64,000 nucleotides of DNA from Caballeronia hypogeia. GTDB lineage: Bacteria > Pseudomonadota > Gammaproteobacteria > Burkholderiales > Burkholderiaceae. This document shows, piece by piece, positions 19,753 through 28,586 of the stretch (position 1 is its first letter; every line of letters starts with the position of its first letter). The position numbers and the translations under genes are program-made. The notes below the pieces were generated by a model. That model did no database searches and was not told the DNA's origin. It was given only the letters and a program-made list of their open reading frames with translations. Where the stretch lies: positions 124,001-188,000 of the forward strand of contig NZ_FCOA02000012.1 in assembly GCF_001544875.2 (NCBI RefSeq). The letters run 5' to 3'.

Positions 19753-20909
19753 ATGAGCCGCAAGAAGAACTCCATCACGATCGACCGCGACTTTCTCCGC
19801 GGTATCGTCGCGACCGGCAAGTATCAGGAATACGCCGACAACAAACTGGCGGGCTTCGGCGTGAAGGTCACGCCGACCGGTGCGGTTGCTTACACCTACC
19901 GCTATACCGCGCCCGACGGCTCGCGCCCGCGCAAGATCATCGGGCACTACCACGCCTGCAACCCGGCGAAGCCCGCGAACTCGCGCGTCAGGAATCCACG
20001 TTGCTCGACCATAAGGGCGACTCGCTCACCCAACAAGTTGCGCGCCGGGAGCGCCGCGTCGACGCCCGCGCCGTCGTCGACATGCTGACGCTTGGCGACT
20101 TCATCGACGGCCCGTACACGAAGCACCTGAACATCAAGCAGAAGAAGCATCGCGTCGAGGCCAACACCGGCACGGTGCGCAAGGGGTTTCCGTGTTTGCT
20201 CGCTCGACGGCTCGATACCATCGTGAAGCAGGATTTCATCGACTGGATCTCGGACCAGAAAGACGCGGGCTATGCGGACGCGACCATCAACCGCAAGACG
20301 AACGGTATGCGCGGCGTGTTTTCGCTCGCCGTGGACGCCGAAGTGCTCGCCGTGCATCCAATGTCGCAGGTGAAGAAGCTGCGGGAGCCGTCGGGCATCG
20401 TGCGCTTCTTGCACGACGATGAAGACGCGCGGCTGCACGCGGCGCTGGATGCACGGGAGCACGCCTTGCGTGTCAGACTCGACGACGAGCGCGCGGTCGA
20501 CGAACTGCGCGTGAAGATTCTCGTCAGCCTCAACACGGGCGTGCGCCGCGGTGAGCTGCTGAGACTTGAGCTCGAACACATCGATCTGATTCACCGCACG
20601 ATAGCGGTCATCGACGGTAACGCAAAGTCCGGCACGCGGCGGTTTTTGCCGCTGAACGGCGCGCTGCGTTTGCAGGACGATGATCTGACGAGCCTGGCAC
20701 CCGCCGAGATTCTGGATTTGCAAATGCGGTACAAGGCGCCTCGTCCTTACGACGCCAGCAAGCCGATCGGCGAACAGGTTGAAAGAGCAGACCGCTTGCA
20801 ACGCCAAACTGTCCAGTTGGTCATGGAACGCTGCCGAACCGATGACGAATTGATACTGTTACGCCGCTATCTGTCCATCAGTCCGCCCGAGACAAAAGAT
20901 CCGGTATGA
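19753..20909 (+). pseudogene. Phage-type tyrosine integrase, frameshifted and lacking the catalytic C terminus
   Basis: The first 70 residues from the ATG at 19753 (MSRKKNSITIDRDFLRG, then GFGVKVTPTGAVAYTYRY) are the DUF4102/P4-integrase arm domain. At about 19963-19975 the reading moves to another frame, which continues with GEARELARQESTLLDHKGDSL, a core-binding helix region, and the catalytic start TGVRRGELLRL with the box I Arg and KSGTRRFLPLN with the beta-hairpin Lys. From about 20660 the sequence stops resembling an integrase: the HxxR box and Tyr nucleophile are missing, replaced by about 75 unrelated residues. It cannot be active. Confidence 0.85.
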
Positions 20910-20946
20910 CCGATCCTGCATGAATCAGGCGTTGGCGTTGCGCGGA

Positions 20947-22580
20947 TCAGAACTGCGCCGTCATCTGAAAGCCAAACGTTACACGCGATGTTTCGAACGC
21001 CGACGGCTTATAGATCGGCGTTCCGGCGAACACGTCATAGCTGAAACCGGCGTACTTCATCGGCAAGCCTCCACGAATGCCGACTACCGCTCCGACGAGC
21101 TGCGTGCCTGCAAGAAACGCAGTGTTCGGTCCGAACACGCGGCCATAGTCGATGCCCGCATAAAGCGCATGGCCAGTCTTGCCGATCGGTACCTGAACTT
21201 CGTTGCGCCAGTAGAAGCCGCGCTCCGCAGCAAGCATCTGCTCACCGTCGAAACCGCGTACCGAGTAGCGGCCGCCGATGGTCAGGTCGTCGACGTAGAA
21301 CAACGTATCGTTCGTGTACTGGCCGCGGAAGGTCGTCGCGTAGCGGAACGCCTGATCGCCGATCGCGAACGGCGCGGACAGGTTCATGTCGAGCACCGCC
21401 ATCTTGAAACGATACGTCGGACTGGCCGGCTTCGTCGCTACTCCCGATGGAGAAGGGCTCAGGTCTGCATCGAACACAGGGTCCGGCGTCGCGCCGAAGG
21501 CACCTATGCCCTGGCGGTATGCCAGTGAGCCATCGAGCTGCGCGCCGCCGAAGTAATGACGATCGGTCAGACCGGCTTCGAAGAACGTGTTGTTTCGCCC
21601 TTGTTGCGGAATCGTCGCGTCTTCGAGGAAACTTGCACCGAAGCGCTTCGACAGTTGCGCATACGCGCCGAACACATCGCTCTGGCTACGTCGCAGCACG
21701 CGCGCCAGCTTGAAGCCGGCAGACTGCGAATTTCCGCTTGCAACAAACGTCTGACTCGCGCCGGCGATCTGCTGATAATAGGTGTTCGAGTTGCCGAACA
21801 GCGTCGCAGTCCAGTACCCCCATGGCACGGAATACGCGCCGTTGAAGCCGTGCGACCCGAGTCCTTTGTCTGCAATGTACAAGTCCTGATTCACGCCCAA
21901 GCTCAGCACGTCGTTCAGGCCAAGTAGGTTGTTCACGCCGAGACTGAGATTGCCTTGTAGCTTGCCGGTGGCGCGGCTCCCCGAGTTATCGACCGACGCG
22001 ACGAGCGACCACGGCTTGGTGCGTTTGACCGTGAGCACGACGTCGCTTTCGCCGGGCGTGTCGGTCGGCTCGATCTTCATGGCGACATCCTGATTCGCGA
22101 CGCGCTTCATTTGCTCAAGCCCTTGTTCAAGGTCGCGCAGGTCGAGCACGTCGCCGGGTCTCGTCGGGAATGCCGTCTTCCATGTGCCCCATGACAGAGG
22201 TTCCGCGAAACGCACATTCCGAATGACGCCGGGCACGAGTGCGAACACCATCGCGCCGTCGGACATGTCCTGCTCGGGGACCAGCACGCGCGTGGTGATG
22301 TAGCCGCGCGAAAGGATCGCTTGCTGTAATCCTTTCATCAGCAGACTCACGCCTTCCTTGCCGACGCATTGGCCCATGTAGTGGTCGAGCCATTCGCGTG
22401 CGAAGGCGAAGCGGTCGAGCGGAAGAGACGATGCGCCCTTGTCACGAACCGAATCAGGCAAGGTCTCCGGCACGACGAGTGCGAACGTGTCGATGCGAAA
22501 GCACGGCGACTCTTTGGCAGATCGGGAAACGCTTTGGCTTTCGGCAAAGTCGAGCGCACCGCCGGCGCTTGCACGGTGGC
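20947..22580 (-). pseudogene. Two-partner secretion outer-membrane transporter (TpsB/FhaC/ShlB family), broken
   Basis: The long open part (22473 to 20947) contains a POTRA region, the conserved VDNSGSRATGKLQG entry of the barrel, and the secretion-domain motif YSVRGFDGEQMLAAERGFYWRNE, ending in a terminal Phe. The protein's real beginning is in another frame: QQQREAQQRDATVQAP followed by FPDLP lies at about 22580-22520. Restoring one base at the AAAG run near 22510-22515 would join it to ESPCFRIDTF, the normal TpsB POTRA start. No signal peptide precedes QQQREAQQ; instead it abuts exoprotein sequence. So it has both lost its export signal and suffered a 1-bp frameshift. Confidence 0.85.
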
Positions 22581-22581
22581 G

Positions 22582-24291
22582 TCACGCTGCTGTGCTTCGC
22601 GTTGCTGCTGTAGCGCTGTTCGTCGTGACCGCATCGCCTTCGATGCGGCCCGCATTCGACATTGCGTTCGTCGCGTTGACGGTCGTGTTCGACGAATTGA
22701 TGTTCATCGCGCCGTCGCCTGCGTTGTTGAGCTTGCCGCTCGTGTTGTCGACGCGCGCCGCCGTCACGGCCATCGTGCCGTGCGCGCCGTTGGCGGCGAT
22801 CGTGCCTTGCGCGTTGTTCAGCGCGCCGCCCGCGTTGATGGACAGATCTCCAGCTGTCTGTGCAGAGCCATTCGCGTTGTCGAAATCGCCTTGCACATCG
22901 ACATTCAGACCATTGCCGCCATAGAACGAACCATCGCGATTCACGATGCCTGTTGCGCCATTCACGCGCGCGCTTCTCATGGCCAGCAACGTGCCAGACG
23001 TGTTGTCGATGCTCGTGCCCGCGGCGATGAGCGCGCCGTTGGTCTGCACATTGCCGCCGACGTTCGAAAGGGCGCCGTTCGCGATCACGGCAAGCGTGCC
23101 ACTGCCGGCGTGCTGAATCTTGCCCTTGTCGTTCGTGATGTCCTGAGCCTCGACGTTCAGGTTCGTCGCGTTGGTCGCGATCGTGCCGCCGCTGTTATCC
23201 AGCTTGTCGCCCACGTCAATCGTCTGATCGGCCGCGCCGTATTGCGTGAGTTTGCCGCCGCGATTGTTAAGATTGCCCGGCGTCGACACAGACAGCGTAT
23301 CGCCGTCGATACTGCCGATGGTGTTGTCGATGCTCGCGCCCGAAACGGTCGTCGTGGAACCCGAAAGCGTGCCGCCCGCATTATTCAGCGCGCCGGGTGT
23401 GGCGACGTTCAGCGCGCGGCCCGCCGTCATGCTACCGGTATGGTTGTCGATGCTCTGCGCACGCACCGTCGCATTGCCCGACGCGGTGAGGGTATCGTGA
23501 TCGAGCCGATTTGAACCGGCGATCACATTCAGGTTGTTCGCGTAAATCGCCGCATTGACCTGAATCGCTCTCGCCAGAATGTCCACCTGATCGACATTTG
23601 TTGCATTCAACCCCGCGCCTTGCACGGTGATGTTGCCGCCCGTTACGTTGAAGCCCGCGAGGTTGCCCGACGGCCCGAAACTCGGCGTCCCGGTCGTCAG
23701 GACCGCGCGGGACGTGTTGATGAATCCGCCGCCATCGACCACGAGTCCATTCGGATTCGCGATGATGACTTCCGCGCGTGGACCGGCGACTTCAAGCGCG
23801 CCGCGCAACTGCGACGGCGAATTCGACATCACCTGATTGACGATGATCCGCGCTTCGTTGCCGGGCGTCAGGTTTGCATTTCCATTGATGAAGCCGGCCT
23901 GTTGAGTCTGCGTGATGGTCGCGGAGTTGTTCAGGATGGCGCCTTGACGCTGGACGTCGAATTGGCTGAACGTACCGACGGAGACACCCGCCGCACTCGG
24001 GGTGGCGATGTTTACCTGTGGAAGGCCATTTCGCGTCTCGATGACTTGCGCGCCCGAGCCCGGCGCGGCGACGATCTGCGCGATCGAGTACGTCGATGCA
24101 GTGCCGAGCAGCAGCATCGCCGCCCACGCCATGATTCGGATTGAAGGCCCAAAGACCGAAGCTTGCGATGCGGTTCTTGCGGCTGTTTCCCCGCGCGCCT
24201 TGCCGTTACCGTGTGCTGTTGCGAATTCAGCCACCGCGACGATCATCTGGCGCACTCGGTTGTAGACCAATCTGTGAGCGTTTTTATTCAT
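22582..24291 (-). pseudogene. Filamentous hemagglutinin/CdiA-type exoprotein (TpsA), truncated after 569 residues
   Basis: It starts with the extended ESPR signal region (MNKNAHRLVYNRVRQMIVAV) and a second hydrophobic signal segment near residue 50. The TPS domain follows with NANLTPGNEARIIVNQV and NPNGLVVDGGGFINTSR. From about residue 260 come degenerate filamentous-hemagglutinin repeats (IDNTxGxxxG, ALNNAGGTxxG). Family members run to thousands of residues and end in a toxin or adhesin region. Here the reading stops within about 40 bases of the transporter remnant, so the repeat shaft and C terminus are gone. Confidence 0.8.
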
Positions 24292-24352
24292 ATCTCGGCT
24301 GTCCGAATTTTGATTCCATCCTGGTCTTTGATTCCCCGATCAATTCGCTGCC

Positions 24353-24368
24353 TTCAGAACGTTCTGAA
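24353..24368. repeat. Perfect 16-bp palindrome TTCAGAACGTTCTGAA
   Basis: Each half, TTCAGAAC and GTTCTGAA, is the exact reverse complement of the other, without a spacer. It lies 62 bases upstream of the exoprotein start and about 250 bases upstream of the MFS start. It is a candidate operator; no T run follows, so it is not a terminator. Confidence 0.6.
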
Positions 24369-24519
24369 AAATTGAATCTGCACTTGTCAAAAAAAGAGCC
24401 CTGGCTGCTAAGGAGGGGGCGCAGGCAGGGCCAAAAAGGAGCGGCAAGGCTTCGGATCTAGACCGAGGCAATCAATTTCAGACCCGGTTCGATGATGTAA
24501 TAATATGGATTGCGAAACG

Positions 24520-24532
24520 TTGTATAAGACAA
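24520..24532. promoter_or_regulatory. Possible GntR/FCD operator TTGTATAAGACAA
   Basis: TTGT and ACAA arms separated by five bases resemble the short dyads bound by FCD-type GntR regulators. It lies about 90 bases before the MFS start, and a GntR/FCD gene ends this same catabolic unit. No second copy was found in front of the regulator or the dehydratase gene. Confidence 0.3.
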
Positions 24533-24621
24533 AAGACAAACGCATTGACGGCAAACGGTTCGCTATATACCGTGCCCCTGTCGTCTACCAACATACACTC
24601 GGTTCGTCACTTGGAGGTCGC

Positions 24622-25926
24622 GTGGATTCTCAGAGGTTTAGTCAGCAGGTTATCAATACACTACGGTGGAAGATCGTTCCTTTCGCATTTGTGCTCTATT
24701 TTTTCAATTATCTAGATCGCGTCAACGTGGGGTTTGCGGCGCTTCAAATGAATCGGGCTTTGAACATAACGCCCACGGAATTTGGCACCATCGCTTCAAT
24801 ATTCTTCGCCTCATATCTGCTTTTTCAGATTCCCGCAAATATTGCGCTTCAGCGCTTCGGGCCGCGTCGATGGATCGGCTTCATCATCGTAGCTTGGGGA
24901 GTGGTGACAACACTGACGTTCTTTGCTCAGAACGCAACTCACTTAGCACTTGCGCGCCTGCTGCTTGGTGTATTTGAAGCGGGCTTCTTTCCCGGCATGA
25001 TCTACTATCTGGCATGCTGGTTTCCGGCTCGGGAGCGCGCAAAGGTGACTTCCCTTTTCATGCTGGCAATCGCCTTCGCCTCAGTGATTGCAGGCCCAAT
25101 GTCCGGCTGGATCGTCGAGCACGTTCACATTTCCGGATACGATGGCTGGCGTTGGCTGTTTGCAATCGAAGGCGTCCCGACAGTTCTGCTCGGATTTCTG
25201 ACCTTCGTGGTACTGGTCGATAAACCTTCTGAGGCCCGATGGCTCACGGAGCAGCAGCGAACATGGCTCGAATCGGAACTTCGACGCGAGGCAGGGTCGC
25301 ACCAGCAGGTCGAAAAGCCGACACTCAAGATGGTGTTTTCGAACGCCACTCTCTGGCGACTCGCGATCGCCTACATGCTGATCCAGGCAGCTTCTCAAGC
25401 GTCAAATTACTGGCTTCCCGGCCAGGTGAAGGAATTCGACCCGTCTTTGACCGATACCCAGGTGGGCATCATTATGGCGTTGCCGTTTGTCTGCGCGATG
25501 GTCGCAATGCCGCTATGGGCTGCCCATTCGGACCGAACCGGAGAACGCAAGTGGCACGCAGCACTACCGATGCTTCTGGCCGGCATAGGCTTCTACGTCA
25601 TCGCTAGCGCGGCCATCATGCCCTTGCGACTCGTAGGTCTGGCCTTGTTTGGCGTTGGAATTCTCAGCTTCTACGGACCTTATTGGGCGATCCCCCCCGC
25701 CTTGCTTTCACCAGCAGGTCTCGCTCTGAGCATCGCGTTCATCAACTCATGTTCGAGCCTTGGTGGATTTCTCGCGAATCAGGCGCTCGGTCAGATCTAC
25801 CAAAAGCTCGGGTCGGCGGGAGTATTCGCCGTGGAATCGGCCCTTTGCGTGGTCGCATTCGTCGTGCTTGTAACAATGCGCATTCCGCGCAGCATTCGCA
25901 CTGTCGAACAAGAGGCAGCGGCGTAA
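24622..25926 (+). CDS. MFS transporter, anion:cation symporter (ACS) family
   Basis: A 434-residue, 12-helix permease. FNYLDRVNVGFAALQMNRAL near the N terminus and the FEAGFFPGMIYYLACWFPARERA segment in helices 4-5 are signatures of ACS-family sugar-acid and tartrate/galactonate porters. GTG at 24622 is chosen because GGAGG lies just upstream and the N terminus then fits relatives; ATG at 24505 would add 39 hydrophilic residues. Base composition is lower in GC than the flanks. With the adjacent dehydratase it probably imports an aldonate or aldarate. Confidence 0.85.
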   Translation: MDSQRFSQQVINTLRWKIVPFAFVLYFFNYLDRVNVGFAALQMNRALNITPTEFGTIASIFFASYLLFQIPANIALQRFGPRRWIGFIIVAWGVVTTLTFFAQNATHLALARLLLGVFEAGFFPGMIYYLACWFPARERAKVTSLFMLAIAFASVIAGPMSGWIVEHVHISGYDGWRWLFAIEGVPTVLLGFLTFVVLVDKPSEARWLTEQQRTWLESELRREAGSHQQVEKPTLKMVFSNATLWRLAIAYMLIQAASQASNYWLPGQVKEFDPSLTDTQVGIIMALPFVCAMVAMPLWAAHSDRTGERKWHAALPMLLAGIGFYVIASAAIMPLRLVGLALFGVGILSFYGPYWAIPPALLSPAGLALSIAFINSCSSLGGFLANQALGQIYQKLGSAGVFAVESALCVVAFVVLVTMRIPRSIRTVEQEAAA

Positions 25927-25980
25927 CGCCGGCACACAAACTAGTCAACGTTCACGCATATAAATAAGGAATACGAATAA

Positions 25981-27183
25981 ATGAAAATCAGAAAAGTTGA
26001 AATTTTTGATTGTGAGGTCAATCGACGTGATCCACGAATGGCGCGCTTCAATCCGATCATCGTTCGTGTTCACACGGATGAAGGCATTAGCGGGCTTGGG
26101 GAAGTAGGATTGGCGTATGGGGCGGGAGCGAAAGCCGGCGTCGGCATTGTGCGCGACCTGGCGCCGCGCATTATCGGGAAAGACCCGATGAAAGTCGAGG
26201 CAATATGGGAGAACCTGTTCCGGGCGACCTTTTGGGGGATGGGGGGCGGCAATGTGATGTACGCCGGCATGAGCGCAATCGACATTGCACTTTGGGACAT
26301 TCGCGGTAAGGCTCTGAATGCGCCGGTCTATCAGTTGCTTGGCGGAAAGACAAATACGCGCCTGCGTACCTACGCGAGCCAGCTCCAGTTCGGTTGGAGC
26401 GACGTTCATCAAATGCTCACCCGACCCGAGCAGTATGCAGAAGCGGCACGGCAAGCCGTCGAGCAGGGTTACACGGCAATCAAGGTCGATCCGCTGCAAG
26501 TGGACCGAAACGGAGGCCCGCCGCTCGATTGGGAGATAAACCAAAACTACTTCGGCTTGTTGTACGAGGATCAGTTGCGCATGGGTGAGGAACGCATCGC
26601 TGCCATGCGTGAAGCGGTTGGTCCCAACGTCGACATCATCATCGAGATTCACTCGCTTTTGGGAACCAACGCGGCCATTCAGTTTGCGCGAGCCGTCGAG
26701 AAACATCGAATCTTCTTCTATGAGGAACCTGTACACCCTCTGAACTCTGACAACATGGCGCTGGTGGCGCGCAGCATCAACATTCCCGTTGCAACCGGCG
26801 AACGGTCCTATACACGGTGGGGCTTTCGTGAACTGCTTGAAAAGCAAGCCGTCGCAGTCATTCAACCCGATGTCTGCCTGTGTGGCGGTCTGACCGAAGC
26901 AAAGAAAATCTGCGACTACGCGAATCTTTATGACGCAACTGTCCAGGCGCACATATGCGGTGGCCCGGTTTCGACCGCTGCGGCCTTGCACCTTGAGGCA
27001 GCGATACCGAATTTCATCATTCACGAGCACCACACGCACAGCCTCAAACAGTGCATTCGCGAGCTATGCGTGCAGGACTATCAACCGGATAACGGATACT
27101 ATGCAATCCCGGATCTTCCCGGTTTGGGGCTGGATCTCAACGAATCAGTGATGCGGGACTATCACGCCTACACCATCGAGTAA
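25981..27183 (+). CDS. Enolase-superfamily sugar-acid dehydratase (mandelate racemase/MLE family)
   Basis: A 400-residue protein with the N-terminal capping domain and C-terminal barrel of the enolase superfamily, which abstract a proton alpha to a carboxylate. Visible elements: TAIKVDP at the second strand, metal-ligand acids in IIIEIHS, FYEEPV and ATGERSYTRW, and the catalytic-base region VQAHICGGPVSTAA. It most resembles galactonate/other aldonate dehydratases, but the exact substrate cannot be read from sequence. It follows the MFS gene by 54 bases with AAGGAA in front of the ATG. Confidence 0.85.
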   Translation: MKIRKVEIFDCEVNRRDPRMARFNPIIVRVHTDEGISGLGEVGLAYGAGAKAGVGIVRDLAPRIIGKDPMKVEAIWENLFRATFWGMGGGNVMYAGMSAIDIALWDIRGKALNAPVYQLLGGKTNTRLRTYASQLQFGWSDVHQMLTRPEQYAEAARQAVEQGYTAIKVDPLQVDRNGGPPLDWEINQNYFGLLYEDQLRMGEERIAAMREAVGPNVDIIIEIHSLLGTNAAIQFARAVEKHRIFFYEEPVHPLNSDNMALVARSINIPVATGERSYTRWGFRELLEKQAVAVIQPDVCLCGGLTEAKKICDYANLYDATVQAHICGGPVSTAAALHLEAAIPNFIIHEHHTHSLKQCIRELCVQDYQPDNGYYAIPDLPGLGLDLNESVMRDYHAYTIE

Positions 27184-27203
27184 GTGCTACGAGGGGCTTA
27201 TTG

Positions 27204-27884
27204 TCAGGATGCGATGTCTGCCAAAAGGCGTCGCGTCCGCTCAGTGAATCCCGCGTTGACGTGCCGCGCGATTATCTCGCAAGCATCGTCTACTTTTCCG
27301 TCCTGCAAAGCATTGGTGATCGCCAGATGTTCATCGATCGACTTTCCCACGTACTCGCGCGAGAAACTCAAGCGGTTACGCATCGCCAGCACCTTGCTAC
27401 TGATGGCCGAGTAGCAGTCTGTGAGATAAGCGTTATCCGCGTGACGCAGAATCATATTGTGGAATTCATGGTCTAGGGCGCGATAACTCGAAAGATCGAG
27501 CGTGTCCACGAGAGACATGGACGCTGCGATGTTCCGCTTGAGATCCGTCACAAGTGGCAACCGGTTCTCGCGCGTTGCCGCGCGTATGGCGGCCTGTTCA
27601 AGCGTGATGCGTACCGCGCTGATGTCGTTGATGTCCTTTATTGTCGGCGCGAATATCGTTGCAGTATTGCGCCGCTCTATGACGACAAGGCGGTCACCGA
27701 CGCTCAAACGCCACAACGCTTGACGAACGGGAGTGGAACTCAAGCCAAAGCGAGCGCACAGACGGCGTCCTGTGACCTGCTCGCCGAACTCCAGGTCGCC
27801 GCTGATAATTAATTGTCGAAGCCGTTCCTCCGTGGCGTCGCCTAATGTCGGTAGATCGATCGCGTCGCTATCGGCTCCTTTCAT
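27204..27884 (-). CDS. GntR-family transcriptional regulator, FCD domain
   Basis: A 226-residue regulator: winged HTH at residues 15-75 (LRQLIISGDLEFGEQVTGRRLCARFGLSSTPVRQAL, shown in family form) and a C-terminal FCD ligand domain with a DHEFH metal-binding motif and late HxxI segments. FCD regulators typically sense sugar acids or dicarboxylates. It converges on the dehydratase gene with only 20 bases between stops, and probably controls the MFS-dehydratase pair. Confidence 0.88.
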   Translation of the reverse strand: MKGADSDAIDLPTLGDATEERLRQLIISGDLEFGEQVTGRRLCARFGLSSTPVRQALWRLSVGDRLVVIERRNTATIFAPTIKDINDISAVRITLEQAAIRAATRENRLPLVTDLKRNIAASMSLVDTLDLSSYRALDHEFHNMILRHADNAYLTDCYSAISSKVLAMRNRLSFSREYVGKSIDEHLAITNALQDGKVDDACEIIARHVNAGFTERTRRLLADIAS

Positions 27885-28586
27885 CCTCTGCCTCTCTCTC
27901 AGCTATATTGTTTGATGAGTTGCAGATTACGACACTTTCGAGACGTTAGTGAAACGCGTGTTTGTAATTTTATGTGCGCCTCAATGTTTGAGTTGGAGTA
28001 TGCCCGAATGTTCGGGCGCGGGGATCTTGAGTCCTCCGCCATGCCCGCCGACGTCGCTCACATCGATGTCGTTCCCGCGCACGGGTCTAACGCGAAGTGG
28101 ATCGCGCACGGTCTGACCAGCTAGTTGCTATAGGTGGCTGGGGTTCAGCACCGAAGAGTTCCGGCACAGCGCTACGCGCTGCCGTTGGGTATGCAGGGGA
28201 AACCATCGTGCGGCGAATGCAGCGAGATGGAGACATTAGAAGGGGAGTGCGCGCGGACCCGATTGACCCATCGGCGGCGCGAAGCGCAGCGCCGGAGCTT
28301 GCTGGCGCTGCACCAGTCAGTTGAATTGCGCGATGTGGCAGTGGGTCCGCGATCCAGGCCCGTTGGGGCCTATGAGGGCGACACTTAGGCGAGGGCCATT
28401 GGGAAGGAGTAAGCGTGGCCAAATTGCGTGTGACTGCGGGCCTGAAGAAGCTGCTTTCTTTGGTGACTTTCTTTGCAGCCGCAAAGAAAGTTACCCCCGC
28501 CCTGGGGAGGGGCGACGCTAATAGTCCGACGCGAAATCAGGATTTCACGAAAGCCCAAGCGCCCCCAGCCCAAAGCAAAAGAACCC
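27885..28586. other. Gene-free right flank of the island
   Basis: About 700 bases with no supported gene. The first part should contain the GntR promoter. From about 28120 the sequence becomes GC-rich and carries short open frames that look like non-coding translations. It ends with the palindromic CAAAGAAAGT repeat at 28463-28494, which recurs in Burkholderiaceae intergenic DNA. No transposase was recognised. Confidence 0.5.
28463..28494. repeat. Dispersed palindromic repeat (REP-like), 14-bp arms
   Basis: GTGACTTTCTTTGC and GCAAAGAAAGTTAC form an inverted repeat around AGCC with one mismatch in 14 pairs. The CAAAGAAAGTNAC core is familiar from intergenic repeats in Burkholderia and Xanthomonas genomes. 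No flanking target duplication or transposase is visible. Confidence 0.7.

Larger units (their letters stand above)
24292..24621. other. Intergenic region between exoprotein remnant and MFS gene
   Basis: About 330 bases without a convincing gene, markedly AT-richer than the core genome. It holds a perfect palindrome at 24353-24368 and a TTGT-N5-ACAA dyad at 24520-24532, both entered separately. Divergent promoters for the exoprotein and MFS genes should lie here. An upstream in-frame ATG at 24505 for the MFS gene is considered spurious. Confidence 0.5.

Noticed and set aside
24505-24621. Extra 39 codons at the start of the island MFS gene
   Set aside because: The added residues are hydrophilic and unlike ACS-family N termini, they contain the putative operator, and GGAGG stands before the GTG at 24622.
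28097-28324. Short plus-strand frame encoding about 75 residues downstream of the GntR gene
   Set aside because: It has no domain, and overlapping frames on both strands are equally open. It looks like repeated non-coding DNA.
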